DNA of 64,000 bases from Cinclus cinclus (taxonomy: Eukaryota > Chordata > Aves > Passeriformes > Cinclidae). Positions 13,101 to 25,300 of the stretch are shown in pieces; position 1 is the first letter of the stretch, and the number at the start of each line of letters is the position of its first letter. The position numbers and the translations under genes are program-made. Where the stretch lies: NCBI RefSeq assembly GCF_963662255.1, contig NC_085048.1, positions 103,822,499 to 103,886,498 of the forward strand, read 5' to 3'. The notes beneath the pieces were generated by a model. That model ran no database searches. It saw only the letters and a list, made by a program, of their open reading frames with translations, and was not told the origin of the DNA.

Positions 13101-15010
13101 AGGAAAACACAGCCCAGCCAAATGTATGCAGGATGAAGTGAAACAAAGTTCACTGGAGGAAGGAAAATAATACTAATCCTTCATTCAATAAATAGCGAGT
13201 TAAGTACATTCTGTGTGTGGAAGAAATGTAAAAGCTGAGGGAGGAAAGCACACACAGAAAGGTGGTGTAGCTGCCTCCCTCTCTAAAGACAACACATGGG
13301 GCATTTAGGATTTAATAATACAGGGAGTTGTACCCAAGGTGCTCGTGCAAAATGCAGCTCCTGCTTTAAGGCTCTGCCAGGTTTTAGGGTGTTTGAGTTC
13401 TCTCTAACCAGAGAATCCCCTCAAAACGAGGGACAGTGCTCCCTTTTCCATGGGTTGGTGACATGCAGGGGATAACAGGTAGGGTTTGAGATAGGACTAG
13501 GTTCACCCTTCAGTGCTGTGATCTCTGTGATAGTTTTCCACATTCAGAAGGCTTGGGAAGTTTGGATTTGGCTGCATGGGGCAGGCTCTGCAAAGGCAAG
13601 CTGGGTATCAGAGGTGCATTGAGCAGATACAGTCTGGTTGTTGGACTCAACACTGGCCTCTGTGGTTGTTTTGGGATACTCCAGTGACACCTTCCAGACT
13701 CTTGTTTCTTGTCCTATACCATCCTACTAATGCTAAGATTAGGGGTAATTTGTGAGGCATGTGTTCCCTTTAATGGAAATCATAAATCACAGAGAGCCTC
13801 AGAGAAATATAGAGCCTGATTGCCCTGCTACCTAGAGTGTTTTGCCTTTCCTTTTCTTTGCCTCACAGAGCTTTCTGGGTAGTCACATGCTTTTCCCATG
13901 GATAGACATAAAATCCACCTTTCTTCATGTTGGTGTGGGAGGTTGCTTTGTTTGTTTTCAAGCAGCTACAACAAAAGGATTTATAACAATTTGAAATTCT
14001 TGATGGCAGATTCTGCTGCTGTTAGCAGAGGAACTTCAGGACAGATGCACTGCTTGAAAGTATTTGCAGTAACTTCTTGAAAATTAGTGAGATGTCAGGG
14101 GCTGGAAACAGGATCCTGCTGTTTGCGGAACACTTGCTGCTCGCGCTTGCTGGAAAGCTGTTGAAGTGTTGAGAGCCAGTGGGGTTTTTGACTCCTATGT
14201 GATGTTAGAAGGACACAGAGTAGCCTCCAGGTGCTGCTGTCCCTTTTAAACCCTCCTTTTGTCTGTTGACTGACTTACAGTAAATATAATTTCATTTCAC
14301 CCAGCTCATTACGAACTCCTCCCTTCCAAACTCCTGATCTCTTCACACAGCCAAAGGCATCGATGGCAGAGCAGAGCCAGGATTTGGGAGCTGGCAGTGA
14401 TGTTCCACTATTCCCACAGCAGTCGGATGCTTCTCCCTGTGCCTCTGGAGCCTGCCATTGTGCTGGGAAGTGGAGCAGGTAACCACTTCATCAGTCCGAG
14501 ATTCCATTCTCGTGAAGCACGGAGGTTCATTATACTCACTTTATCAGCAGTGCGCTTTACTGCCGAATCCATGAGAGATACTCAAGTGAAACATGAGCAG
14601 GGAGAGAGGCATTGCATCTTTTCATTAATAAGCCCTCTTCTGGGATCCGGCATTAGTGAGATTCAGCGGATCATAGAGCACAGGGGTATCATTTTTACAT
14701 GATTACTCTAAATTCTTAAACCAGAGGCTTAAGAGAGAGGCTTCTCACAAAGGCAGCTGTGGGAATTGTTAAATGATTGGCACAGCACTCAGGATGGGCT
14801 GAACCACTCCGGGTACCTCCAGTCATGGGGGGTACCAGCAGGCATTTTATTACCTGCCACCGAGGGAAAAGTGGAAAAGAGAGTGTATCAGACAGAGGAA
14901 GATGTGCTAACCCTGCAAAATATCTCTGTAGTTCTGTCTCTCCTCCTGGAAAAACTCTTGCCATAATCCTGATGCAGTGCATCGCCCCATCACACAGGCT
15001 GAGCTGTACC
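10133..15010. other. non-coding stretch, no gene seen
   Basis: No convincing exon, RNA gene or mobile element is seen. The part from about 14290 to 14740 has even base composition, scattered CpGs and few simple repeats, which is the texture often seen in conserved non-coding elements. I cannot measure conservation from one sequence, so this is only a suggestion. The open frame at 14397-14702 (101 codons) has no recognised domain. Confidence 0.5.
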
Positions 15011-15260
15011 CTTCCCTTCCCTTCCCTTCCCTTCCCTTCCCTTCCCTTCCCTTCCCTTCCCTTCCCTTCCCTTCCCTTCCCTTCCCTTCCCTTCCCTTCC
15101 CTTCCCTTCCCTTCCCTTCCCTTCCCTTCCCTTCCCTTCCCTTCCCTTCCCTTCCCTTCCCTTCCCTTCCCTTCCCTTCCCTTCCCTTCCCTTCCCTTCC
15201 CTTCCCTTCCCTTCCCTTCCCTTCCCTTCCCTTCCCTTCCCTTCCCTTCCCTTCCCTTCC
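15011..15260. repeat. perfect (CTTCC)50 microsatellite
   Basis: Fifty uninterrupted copies of CTTCC occupy 250 bases without a single mismatch. The plus strand is entirely pyrimidine and the minus strand entirely purine (GGAAG), so the tract is a homopurine mirror repeat able to form triplex (H-DNA). It also presents 50 GGAA cores, the motif bound by ETS-family factors. Because the 5-base unit contains no stop codon in any frame, long open frames run through it on both strands. These are artefacts. The absence of interruptions implies a young, highly mutable locus or an assembler-smoothed one. Confidence 0.97.
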
Positions 15261-15300
15261 CACACTTTCCCACACCTTCCCACACCTTCCCACACCTTCC
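15261..15300. repeat. 10-bp variant repeat at array edge (CACACCTTCC x4)
   Basis: Immediately right of the perfect array come four 10-base units. The first is CACACTTTCC and the next three are CACACCTTCC. Each looks like two CTTCC units in which one has mutated to CACAC, and the pair has then been amplified. This gives a small higher-order repeat on one flank only. Confidence 0.9.
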
Positions 15301-18300
15301 TTGTGTCTACGCTTATTTTTAACCTGCCTGATCTCACCTTCATTAGTATGGCTGCTGAAATACTCCCCGTGCAGCCTCCACCCCCAGATAATTCATTTTT
15401 GGCTGGTCAGAGGCTCAGTAAATTCCCCCAGACAGATGCTCCTGAGATCCACTGCCCACACACAGCAGGGTGCCCAGGCAGCAAACCTCTGCTGGGTTGG
15501 GAGGTTGGTGGCATTTCCATCAGACGGAGGCATCTGTGAATTCTGGAGGCCCCATTGTCTTTTTGAGGCCACAACGTGTTCCTTCTGTCATTTTGTGTAA
15601 TTCCATCCAAAATTCCTGCACTGCATTCCCTCTGTCCTGGTTGCTCAGCCCTGCCAGGCTGCCTGCAAACCAAAATCAGGAACTTGATGTGGCTGAAATA
15701 AAAACTCTGTTGTTTGGGTTTTTTTCTCCCTGGATTAGTTTTCAGATGGATAAGTTCCTCAGTCAGTTCCAAAATGCAGATGCACAAATGCTTATCCCAG
15801 CGTGAGCAAAGGGACCCCACAGAGACCAAAGGGACTGGGCAGCTTCTGTCACTGACATCCAGAAGTGTTGGCTGAGCTCTGGCTTCCAGTCCCCCTTTGC
15901 CAAAGAGAGATAATAGCAATTCCTTATTTCCTTACTTCTTCTGTTAAGGAGAAGAGGCAGCATTTGCCACATGTTTGCATTTTTCCATGGAGCTGGATCT
16001 TAGAGCAGGCATCAAACAGGAACGACTGCCAGCGTCTTCCCAAGGTGTCCTTAACTCTGGAAGGCGAAGTGACACTGCTCCCTTTGTATTTCCTTGGTGA
16101 GTATTGGCAGGAAAATCCTTCCTCAGCTATTACTCCAACATCTTGAAGTCCAACTGCAAAAACCTCCAGCTTCCCAGTAATCCTGATCCCGATCGCTAAC
16201 AGGGATTGTTTTGAGTTTTGAAGTTTAAAAGAGGCACAAGGAGAAGGAGGAGGTAAAGGAAAAGGAGAAGGCCAGAATAGACCTATGAAACCAAGTATCT
16301 ATACTAGAGACTTCTGAGGTATCCTGCCATAAACTGCTTTCAGCCCTGGTATAAATCCATCAATTTTCAGGTTTTTAGTAACAATTGATTTTAGCCAGAG
16401 ATGTTCTTCTTTCAGAAGCTTTCTTTCAATCTCATGCTTTCTACAAGTCTGAAAAGAAAAAGAAAAACAAGTACCAAGAAGGCGAGGTCATGTGGGGGGC
16501 TGAAAAATCCAGATCAAACAGCAAAGAACACTCAATTAGAAGCCAATACATTTCTCTTTTCAGTATCTCTGAAATTGTTTGGCAGACTTAATTAGAAACA
16601 GGTGCAGGCTATAATATTTATTGCAACAATGCATCATTTTTGTCTGTTTCCAAGGTCATTGTTCCAGCCAATGGGAAGCCAGCAACCCACAGGGAGTATA
16701 ACTTAGTCTATATGGGTAAAACGTGAATTCCTTAACCCTTTATCTAATGGAATGAAATATAACATTGCACAAAGAGCAGTGCTGGCAAAACAGAAAATCC
16801 TGTGAAGAATCTGCTGCTAACAGGTTCCAGTGGAGTAAGTGACATCACCAACTGAGCTAATAGGGAGCCTTAGGTAAAATGGAGTGGGTACAGATAAGGA
16901 AGAAGAAAAACACCTTTGCATGTTACTGAGCTCTTGGTCTCACAGGCAGGGCTCAGCTCAGCTTAGCAAAGGATTCCTTTGGCTACATCTGAATCCAGAG
17001 GGATGGGATGGGCTGTGGATGCTCCTGCTCTGAGGCATCCACAGCACCCTTTATTCTTCCAGGTGAGTCTTCTAGGTTTTCCAGCAAGAGGAGCCTGGGA
17101 AAGCTGTGGGTCCTTCCTGCCTTTCCTGCAGCAGGTTTAGAGAGATAAGGTCTATGCAATTCTCTCCATCTGAGGGAGTGTCCCAAGCAGGATTTCTTCT
17201 GATCTCATGGTGATTCTGGTGGTTAACAGTGACAGTGCCCTTGGTTGTGAAAAAAAGCCCCATTTTCAAAGCCTCCACTGAATTCCCTCTTGTGAGTTTT
17301 TCTCAATAGTCTTTGCATGACTTCTTTGTGCTTTTGTGCTCATTTGGGAGTCAGGATCTTCTTTTAAACTCTATTTTATTCCTTTTAAATGTGACAAATA
17401 TAAACATGGAAGCCAAGCAGCACACATTAATACCAGAGATGTGTGAAATCGTGGCATTTTAGCCTTTTTGTAAGAGTTGCAGGAAATTGCCAATATTTTT
17501 TGCAGACAGAAACTATTTTTTCACCTTCAAATCATCACACAGCATAAAGTCTGTGGGTATTTGTGTGTTTTTGAATAGATGCTAAAGGTAGTGAGGAAAT
17601 ACAGACTCTCTCTTGAGAATTTGGACACCCTGTGTCCTCATTTGTTCTTTTGGCACCCACAGATCCCTCAAAGACACCTCGAGTCACCCCCAGTGCCCAG
17701 ATCACCTGTCCTATATCTGTAATCAATTACCAATGCTCTGTGTGATCCCAGGAACCATTCTTAAGAGAGTATCACCTGTCCTTTAAATGCAGAAGTAACA
17801 TAATCCAAACACATCCCATTGATGGATTTGGGATTGAATTCTGAGCCAATGTTTAGGGAGAGACATAACCTGCAGTCAGTTTTAGAGAGCTCAGTAGAAA
17901 AAATTACTATGTTTGGAGAGCACTCCTTCTTCCCAGCACACCCAGCAATTTCCCAGCACTAAATTCTTGGGAAGTTCAGACTTAGCTGGAAACTTTGCAG
18001 CTCAGTATCCTTTGCTGATTTGTTCCCTTTGGTGATTTTACTCTCTCACACTTTTTAACTAAGCCTGGCTCCTGGCTTGCAAATCCTTTTAGTGGTGGGC
18101 TAGTGCTCTTGTACATCATCCTGTGCACCACAGCTTTGCTTAGGTAATCTGATTCCTGAAGAATTTGTAAAATCCCCTCCACTGTCTCTCCTCATCCCCA
18201 GGAGCAGAGGGCTCCTGCAGGGCTGCTCTGAACCTGGGAATCTGTCCCGTTCTACAAGCCCTGGCTCTTACCAGCGTGTCCCAGGTGTGTGCAATGAAGA

Positions 18301-18754
18301 GCAGAAGGAAAACAAGGAGATTGTCCTTGTCCAAGGCCTGCTAGGATGGCAGCTGCCATCCTATGGAGCATCCCTGTCCCAGGGAGCCAGTGAAATGAGG
18401 GGAGGGCATTGGACAGGCATTTCAAGTCTATGTTTGCCCAGCCCTGCAGAAGAGTACAACATAAATGTGTGTAAATGTGTGTAAATGTGTGGGATGTGGA
18501 GGAGCAGAAAGGGCTTCTGCAATGTGTGAAAGAATCAGCACACTTGGGACTTCTAGGAGCACACTGGGGCATTGAAAAGATGGGATGGTGATCCTGAGAG
18601 GAAGCTTAGTCGAGCTGTTCTGCTTTGTGTTGCATGTGCTAAGCCATGCCGGGGTTCTGTTTTACTGGGAATCAGGCAGCTTGAGTTACAGGTGAACAGT
18701 TTCAGTCTTGGGACATTTCTGCATTGTACTTAACTAGATAATACCATCCCTTCC
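15301..18754. other. non-coding stretch, no gene seen
   Basis: No supported exon or RNA gene. A purine-rich patch (mostly GGA and AAG) lies at about 16228-16273. Three near-perfect copies of a 10-base unit (GTAAATGTGT) lie at 18461-18490. Open frames are short and unsupported. Confidence 0.55.
18461..18490. repeat. 10-bp tandem repeat (GTAAATGTGT x3)
   Basis: Three consecutive 10-base units are present. The first is ATAAATGTGT and the next two are GTAAATGTGT. This is a short minisatellite with no evident function. Confidence 0.85.
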
Positions 18755-18900
18755 TTTTTTTTTTTTTTTTTTTTTTTGGCTCATTGATCAAGCTGCTTTT
18801 GAGAAAAGTGATACTTCTCATATCTGGCTAAGTGCTGTTAACAGCCTCTGCCTGTGGTTTGTTAAAATTAAAAAAAAAAAAAAGAAAAAAAAAAAGAAAG
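18755..18900. repeat. poly(T)23 and poly(A)-rich tract facing each other
   Basis: A run of 23 T lies at 18755-18777. About 92 bases later an A-rich tract with a few G interruptions lies at 18870-18900. The two are complementary and could pair as a stem with the intervening sequence as loop. No retroelement sequence is recognisable between them. Confidence 0.8.
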
Positions 18901-19259
18901 AAGTGTGATCTTGCTGGAGAAGTAATTTGCTTCTCTCCAACCAATGATGGCTTGCACTTTATGCAAATTGGTATCTAGGGACAACAAATCCCATTTAATA
19001 CATATGCATAGTTCATAAAAAAAACGACGTGAGAGAAAGAGAAAAAAGATAAAGCAACGAGTCAGCAAAAGAACAGGTTCCGAGGAAATTTATTGTCCCA
19101 AATTGGACATTTGTAACAGATGATGTGAACAAGTGTTAACTTTGTTTTCAGCAGCTCTTCACGTACATTCACTAGACATCACACAGATTATGTTTTAAGG
19201 ATCTGAACTGTAATAAAAAAAAGTGTCTGTGGGCTTTGGAGTGTTGTGTTCCATATGGT

Positions 19260-19353
19260 CGGGGAAGTGCGGAGTTATTGCGACAAGCATCTTGTGCAGC
19301 TCATTACGTGCGGCGGTGTGAGCTGCGATGGCTGCGCATCGCTATAGGGTACG
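19260..19353. promoter_or_regulatory. short CpG-dense cluster
   Basis: Ten CpG dinucleotides fall within 94 bases, including clustered copies around 19307-19314 and 19336-19341. The surrounding kilobases are CpG-poor. The patch is far below the size of a normal CpG island and has no TATA box, exon or start codon context that I can link to it. It may be an unmethylated regulatory element or a selectively retained CpG patch. The regulatory reading is inference; the CpG count is directly visible. Confidence 0.3.
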
Positions 19354-20931
19354 TACATGACATCCCACAGTCAGCAGATAGCAACTGGAAATGAAAGATA
19401 TGAAGGCACAGAGTACAGCTTCAGGGAACATGTTAGACAAAACATCTGCTGGTATCAGAAAGCTGCATTATCAGATCATTGTGGCCATGAATTTTTTATA
19501 AAGGCTTTTTTTTTTTTTTTTTTTAAAGCTGCAACTTTGAAAGTGACATTTTGCGAGAAAGTTTTTGATTGAAGTGTGATGTCAGGAGAATGGCCAGTCT
19601 AGTTTATTATCTGTGTAAAAGCCAGCATTGGCAGCGTGAATCAGCTCCTTCCTCCGAGCAGTTGAGCTGGCCATTCATGTACTACAAGTGCTGCTCCCCT
19701 TCTGATCTCACGGCTGATAAAACCTCGGCCCGGGTTACATGTTGCTGCTTCAGTACCAAGGAGTTTGCAAAGTTTTTGTTGCTGTGGTGCGGCTGAGGGC
19801 TGCTGAACAGCAGTCACCCAAAAGGCAGAGCCTTTCTGTTGGAACATAGAGTGTTTCACATGTGCAGAGCACAGAGAGGAGAGCTCAACATCCTCAGCTC
19901 ATTCCCCCGAGTGGGACCCGCGCAGCCTCCGGGTGTTCCGTCACCACTGCAGTGCTGAGGATCAGTCACTCTGCCAGGGATGGCCTCAGTTAAAAAGTCA
20001 AAATCTTCCCCCCGGGCTGTTCCTTGGAGACAAAGCCACGAGTTCTGGATGCCTTCCACCTCCTTAACATTCCTGGTGGTGCCGAGGGCAGCCGGATGGT
20101 ACGAAATGTATGTGCTTAGTGTAACTGTTTATGTTAACCAGACAGGAGTGTTCCATCCTCTCACCTCTCCTGATCCAGCTGTGAATTCTCCTGCAGCAAC
20201 AGGTACCAGTGGAAAACATGTTTCTGGCCAATGTGCAGATGTTCTCTCCCTGTCTGTCCAGTCAGCTGCCTCAAAAGTGCCTCAAAAGGGAGCAGACTGT
20301 TCTGTGCTGGTTCACAAATAGTTGCCTCAGAGAAAAGACCAAATTTGCCCTGAATTTTGTGTGTTTCTTAGCTTTTCTCCTGTTTATGTGTAACAGAGGG
20401 TGGGAGACTGGAGGGGCATGTCTAAAAGCATCCTGACTTATGAAAGGATTTAGTTGTCAGCAGTAATTTTTTATGCAATGCTGTTCATTAATGTAATGGA
20501 GCTGCAGAGAAAGCCAGGGGTGGTTGGTCCCCCATCACTGGCACTCAGGGAGCCTGAAGTGTGGAATTTTGCTGGCCTGACCTGTTGCTGAGCAAGACAA
20601 TCCTCTGGTGAGGGATTGAGCTGCTGAGAGGAAAGGTGTTCCCTGGGATGAAGCCCACCCCAGCCATGGCTGGAACAGGATTTTCCCAACTGCTGCCTTC
20701 GAAAGCAGCAAAACCCAGCAGGTGTTTGGGACATGCAGACCAAGGCTTGGCTGTGTCACTTAGCCACACAGGCCCTTCACCAGGAAGGTAATTCAGTGTT
20801 CTCACCATGGTATAAAAATAACTTTAATGGGTTTTTGTGATTGCTTCCTTGGGAGGAGACTTTAAGAAAATGCTAGAAGATATATTTAATAAAAAAGAAG
20901 CAGACCAAAGGTGAATAGTTTTTCCTCTTTT

Positions 20932-21030
20932 GTTGTTCAGTTTTTGTTTGCTTGGGTTTTTTGTTTGTTTTGGGGTATTGTTGTTTTTGTTTGGGTTTTT
21001 TTTTGTTGTTGTTGTTTTTGGTTTTTTTTA
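20932..21030. repeat. T/G-rich low-complexity tract
   Basis: About 100 bases consist almost entirely of T and G, in patterns such as GTTTTTG and TTGTTGTTG. Similar tracts occur at 38713-38771 and, on the other strand, at 46065-46140. The open frame that crosses it gives a Phe/Val/Cys-rich product and is not a gene. Confidence 0.85.
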
Positions 21031-22110
21031 AGAACCAGTTTAATTAGAGTTTGGAGGTTTATTATCAGTCGAATTTTTAATTTAAAACTTGCTCATAGAT
21101 GTGGAAATAAAAAGCTGAACGTGGATCTGCATGTCCTGGGTGCCTCTCTGCCAGACTGGCTCGTATCCTTGAGTCCAGGTGAGAAGCTCCCAAACCATGG
21201 GATGCTCTGTTTGGAGGGGGATAAGGAAGAGATCTGGCTTTACTTGAATTCCAGGACATTGTTATAGCTATGAAAATGTGACTCAGAGGCAGTGACATTT
21301 GTAATGTTCTTTAGGAGTGCAAAGCTCTTTTATCTGGAACTGTTCCTGTCCTGGCTGCAGGGAGCCTGAGGAAGAGCCTCCATCAGGCTTAGGCGCTGCT
21401 TAAATGGGAATTTTGCTGGGCAAGCTCATCAGCCCAGACTGGAGAGGTTTCCCTCTGTCCTGGCATCCTGGTAGGAAACTCTGTGTGTGTGGAGTTAGGA
21501 GTATGGCAGTGCAGCCCCTCAAAATGAGACAAATTTCTGCTAAACTGTTGTGTGCAGTGACTCCACACTGAGCCAGGCTGGGCTCTGCAGTCAGTCCTGG
21601 CTGTGCCACTGTGAGTGCAAAGCCTCAGAAATGTGGAACTGCCTGCCTGGGTAGGTACCGGTTCATCTGCAAGCCAGTAATTCCACATGGAATAATGGGT
21701 CTGTGCTGGGCAGGACCGTGGGTTACACTGCAGAGCCTGACACAAGCACAGATTCTATCCCCTCCCCTTTTTACACCTTCACTTTTAGTTTGGGTTCACA
21801 CCACGTTTGAAAGATTTCCTTGGATGTTCTTCAGCTTTTCCTTATCTCTGTGAGCTCTCTCTGGTAGCAAAAATATTTCTGAGCAGATAAGTGATGGAAT
21901 AGACACGATTCCTTACAGAGCATGTCTGCATGTGTGTGTGTATATATAAATATTTACATATGCACCTGTATGTATGTACATTTGGCAATATATAGAATAA
22001 TTCTGTGCCACTTACAGATGGTTTTAATGTGGGAGCAGGCCGAGGGGGCACAGAGCAGGCACTGCCATGCAGCAAGAGTGTGGAGGGATGTATGGACATG
22101 CAGCTAATGG

Positions 22111-22310
22111 GAAGGGAAGGGAAGGGAAGGGAAGGGAAGGGAAGGGAAGGGAAGGGAAGGGAAGGGAAGGGAAGGGAAGGGAAGGGAAGGGAAGGGAAGG
22201 GAAGGGAAGGGAAGGGAAGGGAAGGGAAGGGAAGGGAAGGGAAGGGAAGGGAAGGGAAGGGAAGGGAAGGGAAGGGAAGGGAAGGGAAGGGAAGGGAAGG
22301 GAAGGGAAGG
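22111..22310. repeat. perfect (GAAGG)40 microsatellite
   Basis: Forty uninterrupted copies of GAAGG fill 200 bases, flanked on the left by two more G. It is the reverse complement of the CTTCC array at 15011-15260, so the two arrays form a perfect 200-bp inverted repeat 6.85 kb apart. Like its partner it is homopurine on one strand, rich in GGAA cores, and open in every frame purely because of its unit length. Confidence 0.97.
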
Positions 22311-25300
22311 GGCTGGAGGCTGAAGGGATATAATAGGTTCCCCAATGTGGCAAGCACATATGCTGCCACACAGCAAATGCAAAGTGCCACCATCAGTGAC
22401 AAGTGGATTGCACCTAAGGAAAACAGCTGTGCCCAGTGCTCAAATCCCATCAGCCTCCCGACCCTGCTTGTCCCTGCTCTGATGTGGATTAAACTGGTCA
22501 GGTCTGGAAGCCTCCCCGAATGCACTGCACAGCAATAACAGCTCAGTAAATCTCTGGAATACCTCTTGCACGGCTGCCTCTTTTGCATTTGTAATCTTGC
22601 ATTTGTGGGATTGTTTTATTTTGTTTTATGTTAATTTATTCTGCTGCACTCAGCATGTCAGGAACACTTTGATTATCTGTGTAGATCATTGCATGGTTTA
22701 GTGCAGTTCTGTGTTACAAACCCTCCCACATAACCCTGTTATTTGTTAATAATTTTTCTATTTTGAAGAAACATCCTTTGACACCTGAGCCGGATCTGCT
22801 TTTCTTAGGCATAAATATAATTGTCCCTGGTGAAGAGCCTGTCTGGTCCCATCCCCTCTGTATATATTTGAATATATAAAATATTAATAAATGATGCCAA
22901 ATGTTTAATCATATCCATTTGACTCTACGAGGCTCAGTATATGTAGGCTTTCCTGTTAACTGCCTCTGTGATATCTACATACTGCTGATTTGTTGTTGAG
23001 CTGGAGTTTTTAAAGCAAAATAAAACTGAGGTTTGCAGTTTGATTTGAATTAATCAGGTCTGATTAGACAGGAACACATCAGGTAGTTCTGGAAATCCCT
23101 GAATCTCTCTAATTCAATTTCATGTGTTATTAAAAAAGAAATAGTTCATAGCTTAAGCAAAAGTGCTATTTATTTAACACTGTTTTTTTCAGAGTGCTAA
23201 ATCTTATGGAGGGGGGCATCATGATGATGTTCAGAGCGTAGGAAAGAAAGAATTTTGTTTTATGAAAATACAGATATTTTAGAATGGAGTCACCTGCTGG
23301 TAGATCTCATAAATGTACATAAAAGGACGCTCTCTAATATTATTAGTTTGGTTTCTTTCTTCCCATCACCCTGACTGTCCATCTAGGAAGCTTTGATAGC
23401 TGGAGCCACAAAACCAGAAGACTGTGTTTAGTTTAATAAGCCAATTTAAAGAGAAAGGTTGGAATTATGTATGGCAGAGGACAATTATGCAAACTAAATG
23501 ATTCTTCAATTAATAATGAGATCCATGAAAGGCAAAGGAGACAAGATGCTTCTGTGAGAAGGCTCCTGGATTTCCACACCCCCCCCCCAAGCCCCCCAGG
23601 GTGTGGAGGGATGGGAGTGGGGCAGGGGCTGCTCCCAGGCAGAAGCTGGAGGGGATCTCTTCGGGGGAACCTGGTGGCATCTTTTCGGGGGAAGTCTCCA
23701 GTGGAAGTTCGGCATTCCTGGACAGGTTTTCCTGGGATGCTCTCCATCTCCCAGAGCTCTCGTGGGAAGCGCCTAGTGGGATGGGTGAGCACCTCTCCGG
23801 CCCCACACTGAGGAAGGTTCCGGGGAGGTCACAGTCCCAGCCCACTCTTCCCTTCCTTGCCCTCAGGAAAGGAGAGATGCAGCCCCACCTCCAGAGGCAC
23901 CAGTTTGGCCTTCCCCGTGCAGCTCTGGTCCTTCTTCCAGTGCCTGGCTTGGTGTGCTAGAGCAAGCCATAAGTTGTAGATGGGGAATGGCAAACAATTC
24001 GCAGCCTGAAGCAGCGTGAGGACTCAGGGGGTGGGGAGAAGGAGCGATTATCGGGAGTGATTGTTCGGGAGGGCAATAGTGGGAGGTGCTGTAAGTGGCA
24101 GGGATTCACTATGGGACACAAATCACTTAAGGCAAAGCCATCAGGATCAATTTAAAATACCAAAGAGGGAGGCTAAAGTGACAATAGCATATTTTAGCTG
24201 AAATCACAAATATCATTCTGCAAGATCGGGTTTAAAAGACCAGGCAGAGATACTTTATCCGAACACAGGAAAAACTTTTCCTTTTAAAATAATAATAAAA
24301 AAAGCAGTGATCAAAATGGAACTATGTTTTTTTTAAAAAAATCCTTAAATCACATATATACATATATTTCTAGTCTAAAATTCTCTTTTCTCTAGACTTG
24401 ATGGTCATATTATAAATTGAATTAACTACATTACTAATGCTTTTACTTTAATTTTAATAGAGCCTGGGGATGAAGCATGGAATCAGCACATGTCCCATTA
24501 AAAGAAAAATACAGTTGCAGGGACAATAAATAGCATGTCCAGGTAAACACTTTTATCTGTGTGTTAGTTTTCTTTATTGAGCTGAGTAGCCTGCATGCAG
24601 AGACTGGGGTTTTTAAATACATTTTTCCAAAGCTGAAGTCCACATGATGAGATTGTTACTGGTTTTGGCAGCAGCAATGTGAACTAGGTAAAAGAGCCTG
24701 GCATGGGAATCCACGGAGTCCTGACATATCCCATTTGCCCCGAACTCTTTGATTTCTGCTCACAGAATCTGACATGTGTTGGGCATTGACCTTGCTCTTT
24801 TAAATAAGCTTATTTTAGAAGACCTCTGCAGAACGCCATGTGTTTAGCCTCGAAGTAAGCTGTTAGGGAAATGTAGTACAAACACAGTTGTATGTTTTGA
24901 ATGCCAGAGATGTTAAGCAGCAGAGCAGTTGGTAAAAGTTGTGCTTCTGACTGCTTTCTGTGCTCTCAACATGTGTACTGAAAGAAAAGAAAAATTATTT
25001 ATCCTGCTTTTGTGTGAAAATTTATTTATTTTTAGCAGGAAGTTCAGGACCAGACTGTTTTATCAATCTGAAATATTCCAACTTGGGCTCTCAGACACTC
25101 AATGGAGCAGAAGCAAGTTTTTTGAGAAGTGGCTGTTGGGGATGTCCCAGGTCAGAAAGCTGAGAGAGTCAGTGTCTCACTATCCTTTAGAACCACCCCT
25201 ACAAATCTCTCTGGACAAAGATGCTCAGGTACAGGAGTGGCTTTCCCTTATGGAGCAGAACCTTCACCCTACATTTCAGGAAGGGCTGTAACCTTCCACA

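Larger units (their letters stand above)
18901..22110. other. non-coding stretch with CpG cluster
   Basis: No supported exon. This stretch contains the CpG cluster at 19260-19353 (separate entry), a run of 19 T at 19506-19524, and a long T/G-rich low-complexity patch at about 20932-21030. A POU octamer (ATGCAAAT) lies at 18961-18968. A TG/TA dinucleotide patch lies around 21930-21980. The sequence from 19080 to 19400 has mixed composition and may be a conserved non-coding element, which cannot be tested here. Confidence 0.5.

Noticed and set aside
14716..15600. Long open frames on both strands (up to 207 codons) through the CTTCC array
   Set aside because: The 5-base unit has no stop in any frame, so every frame stays open. 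The products are pure pentapeptide repeats and do not continue into recognisable protein.
21570..21640. A MIR-like phrase (GGCTCTGCAGTCAGTCCTGGCTGTGCCACTG)
   Set aside because: The resemblance to the MIR SINE core is short and lacks the flanking boxes and the tail; too weak to call.
21842..22588. A 248-codon minus-strand open frame, the longest in the window
   Set aside because: Its central third is the GAAGG microsatellite read as a pentapeptide repeat. The flanks have no domain or splice support.
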